Below, piece after piece: positions 28,298 through 36,869 of a DNA stretch of 64,000 nucleotides (position 1 is its first letter; the number at the start of each line of letters is the position of its first letter). Both the position numbers and the translations under genes were made by a program. The stretch covers positions 124,001 through 188,000 of the forward strand of contig DATAOI010000052.1 in the NCBI GenBank assembly GCA_036265815.1. Reading direction: 5' to 3'. The notes under the pieces are model-generated. The model ran no database searches, was not told the DNA's origin, and worked only from the letters and a program-made list of their open reading frames with translations. This DNA comes from Gemmatimonadales bacterium. GTDB lineage: Bacteria > Gemmatimonadota > Gemmatimonadetes > Gemmatimonadales > GWC2-71-9.

Positions 28298-28331
28298 GCG
28301 ACCCTCCGCGGACCGGTCCGCGGAGGGTCGC
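28298..28331. terminator. Strong hairpin after the ferredoxin gene
   Basis: CGACCCTCCGCGGACC (28299-28314) is followed directly by its reverse complement, making a perfect 32-base palindrome; 28298/28331 also pair. There is no T-run. It lies between convergent genes, so it may stop transcription from both sides, or be a protein-binding palindrome. Confidence 0.55.
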
Positions 28332-28430
28332 TCGCATATGGAGAGCGGCCCCGGGATCGAACTGATTGGCCGCGACCCCGGAGCCTGTGTGGTAGGAAAT
28401 GACTCCGACGCGGCATGGCCGTCAAAGGTT

Positions 28431-29639
28431 TCAGCCGAGCTGGCGGAGGAACTCCTGCAGTGCCCTGGTGGTGGCGGCCGGACGCTCGACCGGGGGGAGA
28501 TGGCCGGCGCCAGGAATCACCACCAGGCGGGCTCCGGGAATTGCGTCCGCCATGCGGCGCGCCTCGTCGGGTGGAGTAGCCTGGTCCGCCTCACCCACCA
28601 GCACGAGTGTCGGCAGGTCGGCGAGGGTCGGCAGCAACGGCGTGCTGTCCGGACGATCCCGCATGGCCGCGAGGGCCCCGACGATGCCGGCGACGGGGAG
28701 CTCCGTGATCACGCCACGCACCCGGTCAGCCACCTCCGGCGCGCCCGTCAGGGTGTCCGGCGCCAGCAGCTTCGGCAGCATCGCCTCCGCGATGGCGGCC
28801 GCGCCCTTCTCCTTGGCCATGGCGGCGAACCCGTCCCGGCTGCGGCGGCCTTCGGGCGAGTCCGATTCTGCCCGCGTGTCGATCAGCACGAGCGCTCGCA
28901 CCCGCCGCCGCCAGCGACGCAGGAACTCGAACCCGATGTAGCCTCCCAGCGAGTGTCCGCAGAAGACCACCTGGTCGACTCCGAGATTGTCGAGCAAGGC
29001 CGCGAGGTCATCGGCATAGATCGACATCCCATAGCCCAGGTCGGGCGCATCGGACTGGCCCATGCCGCGCAGATCGGGCGCGATGCGGCGGAACCCTTCG
29101 AGCGTCTCCAGCTGATGCGCCCAGATGGTGCGATCGAGCGGATAGCCGTGGACGAAGAGAACGGCCGGACCCTCGCCGCGCACATCGACCGCGAGGCTGA
29201 CCCCGTGGACCGTCAGCCGCTCCACACTGCCCGGCCCGGACGGTCGGGTGGTGAGGAATTCACCGAACTCACGCGGCACCGGAACCGGCCGGCCTTCCCG
29301 ATTGATGCAGACGAAGACGAACTGCGCCGTGGCGATGAGAGTGTCATCCCTCACCCGGCGGGCGGTCTGCCGCATGGTGAAGCTAGTGCGCCCGTGATGC
29401 GTGAGCGCCTGCTGAAAGCGGAGGACATCACCCGGCAAGGCCGCGGCGTGATAGTCGATCACGGTCTTCCGGACCGCGGGCCACGCGCCGGCCCGGGTGA
29501 AGACGTCCATCCCCGGGCCCTGAATCAGCATCTCCCACCGGGCGCGCTCGAAGAGACTGAGAAACGACGCCTGGTTGAGATGACCGAAGGCATCGCATTC
29601 ATCGGGATAGACGGTGAGGTCGATCTCGGGATGGGGCAT
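28431..29639 (-). CDS. Fusion of hotdog thioesterase and alpha/beta hydrolase
   Basis: A 402-residue cytosolic protein of two enzymes. Residues 1-130 form a 4HBT-type acyl-CoA thioesterase, with the catalytic pattern DECDAFGHLNQASFLSLFE. Residues about 142-400 form an alpha/beta hydrolase: oxyanion HGYPLDRTIW, nucleophile elbow GHSLGG, a likely acid in VGEADQATPP and the His of GAGHLPPVE. The two domains are usually separate proteins, so the fusion suggests that they act one after the other on an acyl thioester or ester. ATG 29639 is chosen because upstream residues are Arg/Pro-rich and lie in the divergent promoter region. Confidence 0.85.
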   Translation of the reverse strand: MPHPEIDLTVYPDECDAFGHLNQASFLSLFERARWEMLIQGPGMDVFTRAGAWPAVRKTVIDYHAAALPGDVLRFQQALTHHGRTSFTMRQTARRVRDDTLIATAQFVFVCINREGRPVPVPREFGEFLTTRPSGPGSVERLTVHGVSLAVDVRGEGPAVLFVHGYPLDRTIWAHQLETLEGFRRIAPDLRGMGQSDAPDLGYGMSIYADDLAALLDNLGVDQVVFCGHSLGGYIGFEFLRRWRRRVRALVLIDTRAESDSPEGRRSRDGFAAMAKEKGAAAIAEAMLPKLLAPDTLTGAPEVADRVRGVITELPVAGIVGALAAMRDRPDSTPLLPTLADLPTLVLVGEADQATPPDEARRMADAIPGARLVVIPGAGHLPPVERPAATTRALQEFLRQLG

Positions 29640-29680
29640 GGGCGGCGGAGCTCTACGCGAGGGACACCGGGCGCGTCCGA

Positions 29681-29732
29681 CCGAGAGGCCCAAATCGGAC
29701 CAAGTAGATATACTACACCCTGGCCCTCTCGG
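29681..29732. promoter_or_regulatory. AT-rich divergent promoter region framed by an inverted repeat
   Basis: CCGAGAGG (29681-29688) and CCTCTCGG (29725-29732) are exact inverted copies. Between them is an unusually AT-rich stretch with TATACT (29709-29714, plus strand), a good -10 match, inside GTAG-ATATA-CTAC. It separates the thioesterase-hydrolase gene (minus) from the small ORF and RNase D (plus). Confidence 0.45.
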
Positions 29733-29775
29733 TTAGGCGTGCAACGAGCCCATCACCCGCTCTCCACACCATCCC

Positions 29776-29946
29776 ATGAAACCAGCCACCGATTACATCC
29801 GCCACGCCGCCAGACTTGCCCGCAAGCTGCACATGGACGCCGCGATGGGAGGCGCGCCGCAACCGGACGCCGAGTTCTTCAAGACGCTTTCCAAGGCACT
29901 GGATGAGATCGCGGCCGGTCTCGAGCTCGTCTCGAAGGCCGAGTAA
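29776..29946 (+). CDS. Small 56-residue hypothetical protein upstream of RNase D
   Basis: An ATG-initiated frame translating to a charged, mostly helical protein. It starts MKPATDYIRHAARLARKLHM and ends LDEIAAGLELVSKAE. There is no signal peptide or cysteine. It ends 8 bases before the GTG of the RNase D gene, so both are probably on one transcript from the promoter region upstream. No family is recognised. Confidence 0.55.
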   Translation: MKPATDYIRHAARLARKLHMDAAMGGAPQPDAEFFKTLSKALDEIAAGLELVSKAE

Positions 29947-29954
29947 CGCCGCGC

Positions 29955-31088
29955 GTGCAGCTGATTCAGACGACCCAGGAGTTGGAGGATCTCACCCGGC
30001 GTCTTCGCCTGGCGCCGCTGGTGGCGGTCGACACCGAGGCCGCCAGCTTTCACCGCTATGAAGACCGGATCTATCTCCTGCAGGTCTCGTCCCGCACAGA
30101 GACTGCGGTGATCGATCCGCTCGCGGTCGGAACGCTGGAGCCGTTGGGGAGCATCCTGGCCGACCCGGCTGTGGAGATCGTTTTCCACGATGCGGACTAC
30201 GACCTTCGCCTGCTCGATCGAGAGTACGGCTTTCATCCCAACAACATCTTCGATACCCGAATCGCGGCCCAGCTCCTGAACGAGCCCGGCGTCGGGCTCG
30301 CAGCGCTGCTGGAGAAACACCTCGGCGTACGGCTCGACAAGCGGTTCCAGCGGGCCGACTGGTCGGCCCGGCCGCTCTCCCGCGAGATGCTGGAGTACGC
30401 GGCCTCGGACACTCGACACCTGCCGGAGTTGCGAGATATCCTGCGGGAGCAGCTCGCGGCCCGGGACCGGCTTTCCTGGGCGGAAGAGGAGTTCAGGCTT
30501 CTGACCCAGATCCGCTTCACACCCGCGCCCGCGACCGAGCCGGGCTACCTCCGCCCCAAAGGCGCCAAGGCCCTTCGCGGACGGGAGCTGGCGGTCCTGC
30601 GCGAGCTCTGGGAATGGCGCGAAGCCGCCGCGCAGCGCGCCGACCGCGCGACATTCCGGATACTCAACAACGAGCCCATGCTGCTCATGGCCAAGAACCC
30701 GCCCACCGACGCCGCGGCCCTCAGGGGCATCCCGGGCATGAGCGCGGACCAGGTGGAACGGAGAGGGCGCGAGATCCTGGCGGCAGTGCAGCGTGGACTG
30801 GACGTGCCGGACCGCGATCTCCCCAGACTGGAGCGACCGCCTCGGCGGCCGGCCGACCCCGCGTTGGAGGCGCGGGTGGAGCGGCTCAAGGTTGTGCGGA
30901 ACGCGCTGGCGCTGCGCTACGATCTGCCTCCGGGCGTCCTGTGTCCCAACGGCACGCTGGAATCGATCGCCCGGAGTAATCCAGGGATGCGGGAGGAGAT
31001 GAGGGGGATTCCCGAGCTCCGGCAGTGGCAACTTCGGGAGTTCGGCGACGACCTGCTGACCGCCTTGCCCCAGCCGGCACTTCCATGA
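29955..31088 (+). CDS. rnd: Ribonuclease D
   Basis: A 377-residue 3'-5' exoribonuclease that trims structured RNA such as tRNA precursors. The DEDDy exonuclease domain (residues 1-170) has VAVDTEAASF (Asp, Glu), FHDADYDLRLL, FDTRIAAQLL and YAASDTRHLPEL (Tyr and Asp of the last motif). Two HRDC-like helical domains follow (about 200-280 and 300-370), as in E. coli RNase D. A GTG start is used. No Shine-Dalgarno sequence is obvious, so translation may be coupled to the small upstream ORF. Confidence 0.92.
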   Translation: MQLIQTTQELEDLTRRLRLAPLVAVDTEAASFHRYEDRIYLLQVSSRTETAVIDPLAVGTLEPLGSILADPAVEIVFHDADYDLRLLDREYGFHPNNIFDTRIAAQLLNEPGVGLAALLEKHLGVRLDKRFQRADWSARPLSREMLEYAASDTRHLPELRDILREQLAARDRLSWAEEEFRLLTQIRFTPAPATEPGYLRPKGAKALRGRELAVLRELWEWREAAAQRADRATFRILNNEPMLLMAKNPPTDAAALRGIPGMSADQVERRGREILAAVQRGLDVPDRDLPRLERPPRRPADPALEARVERLKVVRNALALRYDLPPGVLCPNGTLESIARSNPGMREEMRGIPELRQWQLREFGDDLLTALPQPALP

Positions 31089-31214
31089 GAAGTGGGGTCA
31101 GAAATGGCAATCCGGGCAATTGTCTGCCAGGATGGCTGGAATCGGTCGCACGGTTGGACGAGTGATTGAATGGTGTCAGCCTGGTGATTCCTCTGTCGCA
31201 CCACCCAACTGGTC

Positions 31215-31535
31215 TCAGAAGCCGAGGAACGCCCTGACTCTGGGATCCATCTTCTCCGGGGTCCAGTAGGGATCCCACACCAGCTCGACCTCGACGCTCT
31301 TCACGCCCTCCATGTCCGAGACCACGTGCTTCACATCGTCGATGATCTCGGTGCCAGCGGGGCATCCGGGCGAGGTGAGGGTCATGCGAACCTCTACCTC
31401 CCCGGCGGCTCCGACCTCGACATCATACACCAGGCCGATGTCGATGATGTTGAGGTTGAGCTCAGGGTCTTTGACGGCCCGAAGGGCCTTCCGAACAGAG
31501 TCTGGAGTCAACATGGGCGCCTCTCGTGTGTTCAT
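31215..31535 (-). CDS. SufT/MIP18-like Fe-S assembly factor (DUF59)
   Basis: A 106-residue protein of the MIP18/PaaD-like DUF59 family. Core motifs are VKDPELNLNIIDIGLVYDV and the cysteine of LTSPGCPAGTEI. Its C-terminal VWDPYWTPEKMDPRVRAFLGF fits SufT-type members, which help mature Fe-S proteins. It is not in the suf operon here but about 6 kb beyond it. TAGCTT lies 9 bases before ATG, but its TAG is also the stop of the DCC gene upstream, so the promoter reading is uncertain. Confidence 0.87.
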   Translation of the reverse strand: MNTREAPMLTPDSVRKALRAVKDPELNLNIIDIGLVYDVEVGAAGEVEVRMTLTSPGCPAGTEIIDDVKHVVSDMEGVKSVEVELVWDPYWTPEKMDPRVRAFLGF

Positions 31536-31547
31536 CGCCCCTGAAAG

Positions 31548-31913
31548 CTAACAGGTGGTAGGACCACAGCCGAAGCGGTGGCGCCGAGCGGCCACCCAGG
31601 CATAGACCCGGTCGGCGAGCCGCTGGACACCGGGCACTCGCATGAGAAGGGCCGGCACCCGGCCACCAGGGAGAAGCCGGAACAAGAGGGGAAGGGCCCG
31701 GGCCCCGGGGTAGACTCGACCGTCAGCTGTCACCAGGTGCATGGCCCGGTCGAGAGCGGCATCGGAGAGCTGGGGGAGTCCGGCGAACGCCCCGCGATCG
31801 GCTGCGGCCACATACTCCAGGGCGCCGTGGCGATCCCAGCGCCGCAGGCGGCTCACCCATCTCCGGCAGAACCCGCAGGCCCCATCGTACAGCAGGACCG
31901 GCCGGCTCAGCAC
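31548..31913 (-). CDS. DCC family thiol-disulfide oxidoreductase-like protein (DUF393)
   Basis: A 121-residue protein with the DCC signature YDGACGFCRRW near the N-terminus (CxxC in a thioredoxin-like setting). MHLVTADGRVYPGARALPLLFRLLP and the C-terminal AWVAARRHRFG follow as in the family. A GTG start at 31913 overlaps the stop of the serine hydrolase gene upstream, which is preferred to the long open frame reaching into that gene. Redox function is inferred from the motif. Confidence 0.82.
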   Translation of the reverse strand: MLSRPVLLYDGACGFCRRWVSRLRRWDRHGALEYVAAADRGAFAGLPQLSDAALDRAMHLVTADGRVYPGARALPLLFRLLPGGRVPALLMRVPGVQRLADRVYAWVAARRHRFGCGPTTC

Positions 31914-33091
31914 CTCGCAACCAGCTCCTGGGTGCAGCCGTGGGGGACCAGCCGGACAGCCGCGTCGGAGAGCGAGGCGCGCACCAGCTTGAGACCGTGC
32001 ATGGAGTCGGGCGCCCGCGGATCGAAGGTCCGGTTGGTCAGGAAGACGAGGAAGAGGTCGCGTGAGGGGTCGATCCAGAGCTCGGTGCCGGTGAACCCGG
32101 TATGGCCGTACGCCGCCCCGCTGATGAGGGTTCCGAACACACTGGGCTCGTCGCCGTTGAGCTCGGGAGAATCCCACCCGAGGAGGCGGGAGCCGCTGTT
32201 GGTGCCGCGCGCAAGGAACCGGCCCATGGTCGCGGCGCTCACCCATCGCCCGTGGGGCCCGATGCCGCCGCGAAGCCATGCCTGAGCGAATCGCGCCAGG
32301 TCCATGCCGGTCGAGAACACGCCGGCGTGTCCTGCCACTCCGCCGAAGGCGACGGCGTTCTGATCGTTCACCTCACCGGGCACCGCCTGGCCCCGCCAGA
32401 TCCCGCTGGGCACGATACGCCGGCGCAGCCCCACCGGCGGCCGGTACCTGGTCTGCCGCATGCCGAGCGGAGTGAAGACCTCCCGGCTGGCGAACCGATC
32501 GAGCGGCATCTTGCCGATCTTCTCCACGATCAGCCCGAGCAACAGCGCGTTGAGATCGCTGTACTCGGCCGACTCGCCAGGGGGCCGGAGCAACGGCTGG
32601 GCGTAGAGCAGGTCGATGGCCCGGGCGCGCCGCCCGTGCGCCTTGCGATAGATCGGGACGTAGCTCTTGAGACCACTGGTGTGGTCCAACAGCATCCGGA
32701 CGGTCACCAGGTTCTTGGGCCCGCCGGAGAAGCGGGGCAGATACCGGCGGACCGGCGCGTCGAGATTCAGCCGACCGCGGTCCACCAAACGCATGGCGGC
32801 GCTGGTGGTGCCGACCACTTTGCTGATGGAGGCAATGTCCCAGAGGGTCGAGTCGGGCTCAGGAAGGGCGGAGGCGGGGTCCCAGGTGAAATGACCGTAG
32901 CCCCGGGCGTAGAGGACCGAGTCACGCCGGCCGATCACCACCACGGCACCGGGGTAGAGTCCCGCCTCGATGCCGGAGCGCACGGCCCCATCGATCTCGG
33001 CGATGGACTGGGCCTCGCCCGAGGAAGCGCGCAGCAGCGTCATGGCGAGCAGTCCAGACAGCAGCCGGCATACTCGCGAGGTGGCACCCAT
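31907..33091 (-). CDS. Exported serine hydrolase, beta-lactamase/class C (PBP-like) family
   Basis: A 394-residue secreted protein with a signal peptide (about 1-26, ending near GEAQS). The catalytic SxxK is SISK in DIASISKVVGTT. The second motif reads YSDLN in place of YxN, and the third is HTGFTG. These place it with esterases and DD-peptidase-like proteins of PF00144 and do not predict antibiotic resistance. ATG 33091 has a purine-rich GGAGAGAG ahead. The gene overlaps the DCC gene at its 3' end. Confidence 0.85.
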   Translation of the reverse strand: MGATSRVCRLLSGLLAMTLLRASSGEAQSIAEIDGAVRSGIEAGLYPGAVVVIGRRDSVLYARGYGHFTWDPASALPEPDSTLWDIASISKVVGTTSAAMRLVDRGRLNLDAPVRRYLPRFSGGPKNLVTVRMLLDHTSGLKSYVPIYRKAHGRRARAIDLLYAQPLLRPPGESAEYSDLNALLLGLIVEKIGKMPLDRFASREVFTPLGMRQTRYRPPVGLRRRIVPSGIWRGQAVPGEVNDQNAVAFGGVAGHAGVFSTGMDLARFAQAWLRGGIGPHGRWVSAATMGRFLARGTNSGSRLLGWDSPELNGDEPSVFGTLISGAAYGHTGFTGTELWIDPSRDLFLVFLTNRTFDPRAPDSMHGLKLVRASLSDAAVRLVPHGCTQELVARC

Positions 33092-33168
33092 GTCTCTCTC
33101 CGCCTGGCGGACGTCATTGGTCCAAACCTTCAGATCCAGGGCAACGATCGTGCCCACAGCGGGCAGCC

Positions 33169-33951
33169 TCAGTGGCCGTCCGCCAGCACGTCGCGCACCG
33201 GCCCAGGCGGCAGGCGGTAGAGCACCGCCGCCGTCCGACGATCCCGGTCCGAGAGCGTGCCGGTCCGGGTCGCGGGAAACATGACGTCGTTGGAGTCGGA
33301 GGAGTGGGGGAGGCCGAGGGCGTGCCCGGTCTCGTGGACCGCGACCGCGAGCAGGGCAGCGTCCGGCAGCGATACCGCGGCGTTGGTCCTGAGCGCGAGG
33401 GAGATGAAGGCCCGGCGTACCCGCCCGGACTGGTCCCAGGTGAGATCGGTCTGCCCCGCGCGATCGAAGTCGAAGTGGTCGATCCAGCGCACGACCACGT
33501 CGGCGGCGGCGGTATCGGTCACGACCCAGAAGCGGATCCCGATGCCGGTGGCTTCCCATCGGTCGAGTGCCTCGTGCACGTAGCCGGCCATCCTGGAGTC
33601 GTAGCCGTCCACCCCGCCCTCGACGATGGCGACCCGGATCGGCTTGCCGAAGCGGTCCGGCCATCGCCGGACGACGGAATCGGTGCTCAGAATCAGCGAG
33701 TCGAGATAGGTGGCGGCGGCTTCCCGGGTGAGCTGCTGCCGGGCGGCCAGGCGGGCGAGCCGGTCCTCGCCGGGCGTGCCGGCTCGTGCATTCTGCCTGC
33801 TGGCCCGGACATCGGGGGTGGCCGTACCGGTTGCAGTGGATTGCACCCCCGCGCCGCGCTCGCCGATCTGCCGGAACACGGGGGAGATCCGGTCGACCAA
33901 GACGAGGAGCAGGAGTCCGAGGGTGACGACCGGAAGGACGAATCGGCGCAT
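33169..33951 (-). CDS. Matrixin-like zinc metalloprotease
   Basis: A 260-residue exported protease. An N-terminal hydrophobic helix (about 4-21) is followed by a variable region and a metzincin catalytic domain (about 95-245). The zinc motif is HETGHALGLPH (HExxHxxGxxH), with a downstream Met-turn-like SNDVMFP. The C-terminal tail has LSDRDRRTAAVLYRLP as in M10A peptidases. It is probably membrane-anchored outside the cytoplasm. The gene is divergent from the MMPL exporter gene. A CATATT hexamer lies six bases before ATG. Confidence 0.85.
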   Translation of the reverse strand: MRRFVLPVVTLGLLLLVLVDRISPVFRQIGERGAGVQSTATGTATPDVRASRQNARAGTPGEDRLARLAARQQLTREAAATYLDSLILSTDSVVRRWPDRFGKPIRVAIVEGGVDGYDSRMAGYVHEALDRWEATGIGIRFWVVTDTAAADVVVRWIDHFDFDRAGQTDLTWDQSGRVRRAFISLALRTNAAVSLPDAALLAVAVHETGHALGLPHSSDSNDVMFPATRTGTLSDRDRRTAAVLYRLPPGPVRDVLADGH

Positions 33952-33957
33952 GGGATC

Positions 33958-33963
33958 AATATG
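33958..33963 (-). promoter_or_regulatory. -10-like hexamer, candidate leaderless start of the matrixin-like gene
   Basis: Minus-strand CATATT is followed by GATCCC and ATG, a 6-base gap with no ribosome-binding site. No clear -35. Confidence 0.35.
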
Positions 33964-34093
33964 GGCAAGGGATGCGCCACCCCGCTAGCTGACCCGCTGG
34001 CGCCAACCGCCGCAGCCATCTAACATTTGCCACCGCGCCCTCCACACCGCGAGTGGCCGCGCCGGCTTGGAGTCGGAGGGCTCACTGAATCTG

Positions 34094-36367
34094 ATGGATC
34101 GATTCGCCCAGGCGCTAGTGCGCTGGCGTTGGGTGGTGTTAGGGGTGTGGGCCGTCATCGGCGCGGTGGCGGCGGTACGGGCACCCGCCACGCCCGGGCT
34201 GCTCAACATCCGTGGCGGCAGCGCGCGGGAAACCGAGGCCTCCCGGACCGAGGATCTGCTGAATTCGCGCTTCAGCCGGCCGATCGGCGAGTTCTACGCG
34301 GTCACGCTGGAGGGGCCGGCCTCGTTCGAGGCACCCGGGCCACGCCTCGCGCTCGACAGCCTGCTTGCCGCCCTCAGGCGCCAGCCCTACATCCGCGGCC
34401 TAGTTTCATACGTTTCCACCAACGACACCACGTTCCTGAGCCGCGACCGCCGCGCCACCTTCGTCATCGTGGCGCTCAAGGCGGCTCGGGGAGACAGTGC
34501 CGGAGCCCTGGTGACCCCGGTGCGCACGCTGGTGCAGGCCACCCTGGCCCGAACCCCCGAAGCGGCCGGGATCCGGGCGCGGGTCACCGGCCGGGCACCG
34601 CTGGACCTGGACGTGCGAACAGTGGTGACCCGCGACAGCGCCAAGGGCGAGGAACGGCTGCTGCCGCTGACACTGGTCATCCTGGTGCTGGCGTTCGGCG
34701 CGCTGGTGGCGGCCGCGCTGCCCCTGATCGTCGGGGTCATGGCCATCGCGATCTCCCTCGCCATCATCGGCGTCGTCGCGCGGTTCACCCCGATGTCGGT
34801 GTTCGTGCTCAACATGACCACCATGATCGGGCTGGGCGTCGGGATCGACTACTCGCTCCTGGTGGTCACCCGGTTCCGGGAGGAGCTGGCCCGCGGAACC
34901 CGCAGGCGGGAGGCCGCCGCACGCACCCTGGCGACGGCGGGCCGCGCGGTGATCACCTCGGGCCTCACCGTCGTGGTGGGCTTCGGCGCCTTGCTGCTCA
35001 CGCCTCTCATCGAGACCCGGAGCGTCGGCATCGGCGGTCTCATCGTGGTGGCCGTGGCGGTGCTGCTCTCGATCACCCTGCTCCCCGCCCTGCTGGCCGT
35101 GCTGGGCCGGGAGATCGACCGGCCGCGCTGGCTGGCGCGGCGGCTCGCCTGGTACCACGCACCCCAGACGTGGGAGAAGTGGGCCCGCACGCTGGCCAGA
35201 CACCCGGTACGGGCGCTGCTCTACGGCGGCGCCGTGATCGGCCTGCTCACCCTGCCGGTCTTCTGGATCAGGATCGGCCTTCCCTCGCGCCACTGGTGGC
35301 CCGTCGGCACCGAGGCCGGCGAGGGGCTGGACGCACTCTCCCGGATGGGGGTGGCGGGCTACATCCAGCCGATACGGGTGCTGGTGGAGCTTCCGGAGGG
35401 TCGGAGCGCCGTGACGGCGACCTCGCTCCGGGGATTGATGACGGTGGCCGACTCGCTGCGGGCGGACCCCAGAGTGCGGGAGGTGCGCAGCCTGGTGAGC
35501 GTCCAGCCTAACGGCTCGCTGCTGGGCTATTCGGTGCTCTACAGCGACCTCGCCGCCGCCCGCGCCAGGTATCCGGACCTGCTGGACGCCTACCTCAGCT
35601 CCGACCGGCGGCTCACATTGATCGACGTGATCCTGACCGACACCACCTCGCTGACCTCCGCCACCGACGTGGTGACCAGGGCCCGCCAACTGGCCAAGGA
35701 AAAGCTCCGCGGCACCAAAGGGATGGAGATCCGAGTGGGGGGCTACTCCGCCGCCGCGCTCGACTTCCAGCGCGACCTGCTGGCGCGGTTTCCCCTGCTG
35801 GTCCTGCTCATTTTGGGGGCCACCGGGCTCATGCTCGCCGTGGCCTTCCGGTCGGTGCTGGTGCCGATCAAGGCCATCATCATGAACACCCTGTCGGTGA
35901 GCGCGACGTTCGGGCTGATCGTGCTGGTGTTCCAGTACGGGATCGGATCGAGACTCTTCGGACTGGACGGGCCCACCTCGGCCATCTTCGTGGCCGTGCC
36001 GGTGCTGGTCTTCGCGGTGGTGTTCGGGCTCAGCATGGACTACGAGGTGTTCCTGCTGAGCCGAATCAAGGAGGCGTTCGACCGGAGCGGCCGCAACACC
36101 GTCGCCACCATGGAGGGCCTGAGCGCGACGGCCTCGGTCATCACCTCGGCGGCGCTCATCATGATCCTCGTGTTCGGGATCTTCGCCTTCTCGCGAGTGC
36201 TTCCGATGCAGCTCATGGGGTTCGGGCTGGCGGTGGCGGTGTTGCTGGACGCCACCGTCATCCGGATGGTGTTGGTTCCCGCGATCATGCAGGCGATGGG
36301 ACGGTGGAACTGGTGGCCCGGGGTGCGCGCGGCGCCGCGCAGATCGGCCGAGTACCCGAGACCCTAA
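34094..36367 (+). CDS. MMPL/RND-superfamily membrane exporter
   Basis: A 757-residue transporter. It consists of two similar halves, each with one helix, a large extracytoplasmic loop and a block of five helices. Helices are visible near 12-32, 195-330 and 365-385, then 545-700. Sequence features are VLNMTTMIGLGVGIDYSLLVV (split) in the first half and FGLSMDYEVFLLSRIKE in the second, including the membrane Asp-Tyr pair that carries protons in MMPL proteins. Substrates are usually lipids or hydrophobic compounds. ATG 34094 is chosen over a TTG 27 bases up. A TAACAT hexamer about 70 bases upstream may be the -10. Confidence 0.9.
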   Translation: MDRFAQALVRWRWVVLGVWAVIGAVAAVRAPATPGLLNIRGGSARETEASRTEDLLNSRFSRPIGEFYAVTLEGPASFEAPGPRLALDSLLAALRRQPYIRGLVSYVSTNDTTFLSRDRRATFVIVALKAARGDSAGALVTPVRTLVQATLARTPEAAGIRARVTGRAPLDLDVRTVVTRDSAKGEERLLPLTLVILVLAFGALVAAALPLIVGVMAIAISLAIIGVVARFTPMSVFVLNMTTMIGLGVGIDYSLLVVTRFREELARGTRRREAAARTLATAGRAVITSGLTVVVGFGALLLTPLIETRSVGIGGLIVVAVAVLLSITLLPALLAVLGREIDRPRWLARRLAWYHAPQTWEKWARTLARHPVRALLYGGAVIGLLTLPVFWIRIGLPSRHWWPVGTEAGEGLDALSRMGVAGYIQPIRVLVELPEGRSAVTATSLRGLMTVADSLRADPRVREVRSLVSVQPNGSLLGYSVLYSDLAAARARYPDLLDAYLSSDRRLTLIDVILTDTTSLTSATDVVTRARQLAKEKLRGTKGMEIRVGGYSAAALDFQRDLLARFPLLVLLILGATGLMLAVAFRSVLVPIKAIIMNTLSVSATFGLIVLVFQYGIGSRLFGLDGPTSAIFVAVPVLVFAVVFGLSMDYEVFLLSRIKEAFDRSGRNTVATMEGLSATASVITSAALIMILVFGIFAFSRVLPMQLMGFGLAVAVLLDATVIRMVLVPAIMQAMGRWNWWPGVRAAPRRSAEYPRP

Positions 36368-36374
36368 GCGACGC

Positions 36375-36869
36375 TCAGTGCGCGCTCACCCGTTCGACGG
36401 CGGTCGCAGCGAGATCGGCGAGCCGGGCGGCGAAGATCACGACGGCGGCGCCCACCAGGGCCAGGAGCAGCAGACCCCAGAGCAGCGCGGCCACGGCGAT
36501 CGGCCGCGAACGGCTTCCGGCTTCCGGCCGGCGCCGCGGGGCGCCGGCACGCACCGCGGCAAAGGCGGCGCGGCGCCGCTCCCGCTGGTCGTCCGCTTCC
36601 GGAAGGGCCCGGACGATGGCGGTGATCGAGGGCAGCTCGGGCAGGGAGAGCCCTCCGATCGGCTGATAGCGACTCCGGGCAGCCCAGGCCGCCCGAATCT
36701 CCGGATGAGTGCCCAGCGGCTGCATGCTCTGCCGCACGGCATCGAAGAGTGGGCTTCCGGCGCTCACCAGACCGGCTTCGAGCGCGTCGAGCACCGCTTC
36801 GACGTCGCTGAACTCGAAGTCCCCCGCCTCGGGGTCGCTGCAGGTGAACCGCGCTGGCGCCGGCGTCAT
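36375..36869 (-). CDS. Unrecognised 164-residue membrane protein coupled to polA
   Basis: The N-terminal 75 residues are soluble and have a pattern [21 protein letters not shown]...DAVRQSMQPLGTHPEIRAAW. This resembles small GYF_2/DUF4339-like modules with a threshold-helix and a trailing Trp, but I cannot assign it. A basic Arg/Pro-rich linker (about 95-120) leads to one membrane helix (about 125-148). The ATG overlaps the polA stop (ATGA), so it is translated with polA. Function unknown. Confidence 0.6.
   Translation of the reverse strand: MTPAPARFTCSDPEAGDFEFSDVEAVLDALEAGLVSAGSPLFDAVRQSMQPLGTHPEIRAAWAARSRYQPIGGLSLPELPSITAIVRALPEADDQRERRRAAFAAVRAGAPRRRPEAGSRSRPIAVAALLWGLLLLALVGAAVVIFAARLADLAATAVERVSAH

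Noticed and set aside
31092-31101. GTGGGGTCAG, a motif often seen in REP-like or transposon-end repeats
   Set aside because: Only one copy was noticed and no transposase or second end is present.
31907-33091. Antibiotic-resistance beta-lactamase
   Set aside because: The second motif is YSD, the protein resembles general PF00144 esterases or DD-peptidases, and nothing around it suggests resistance.
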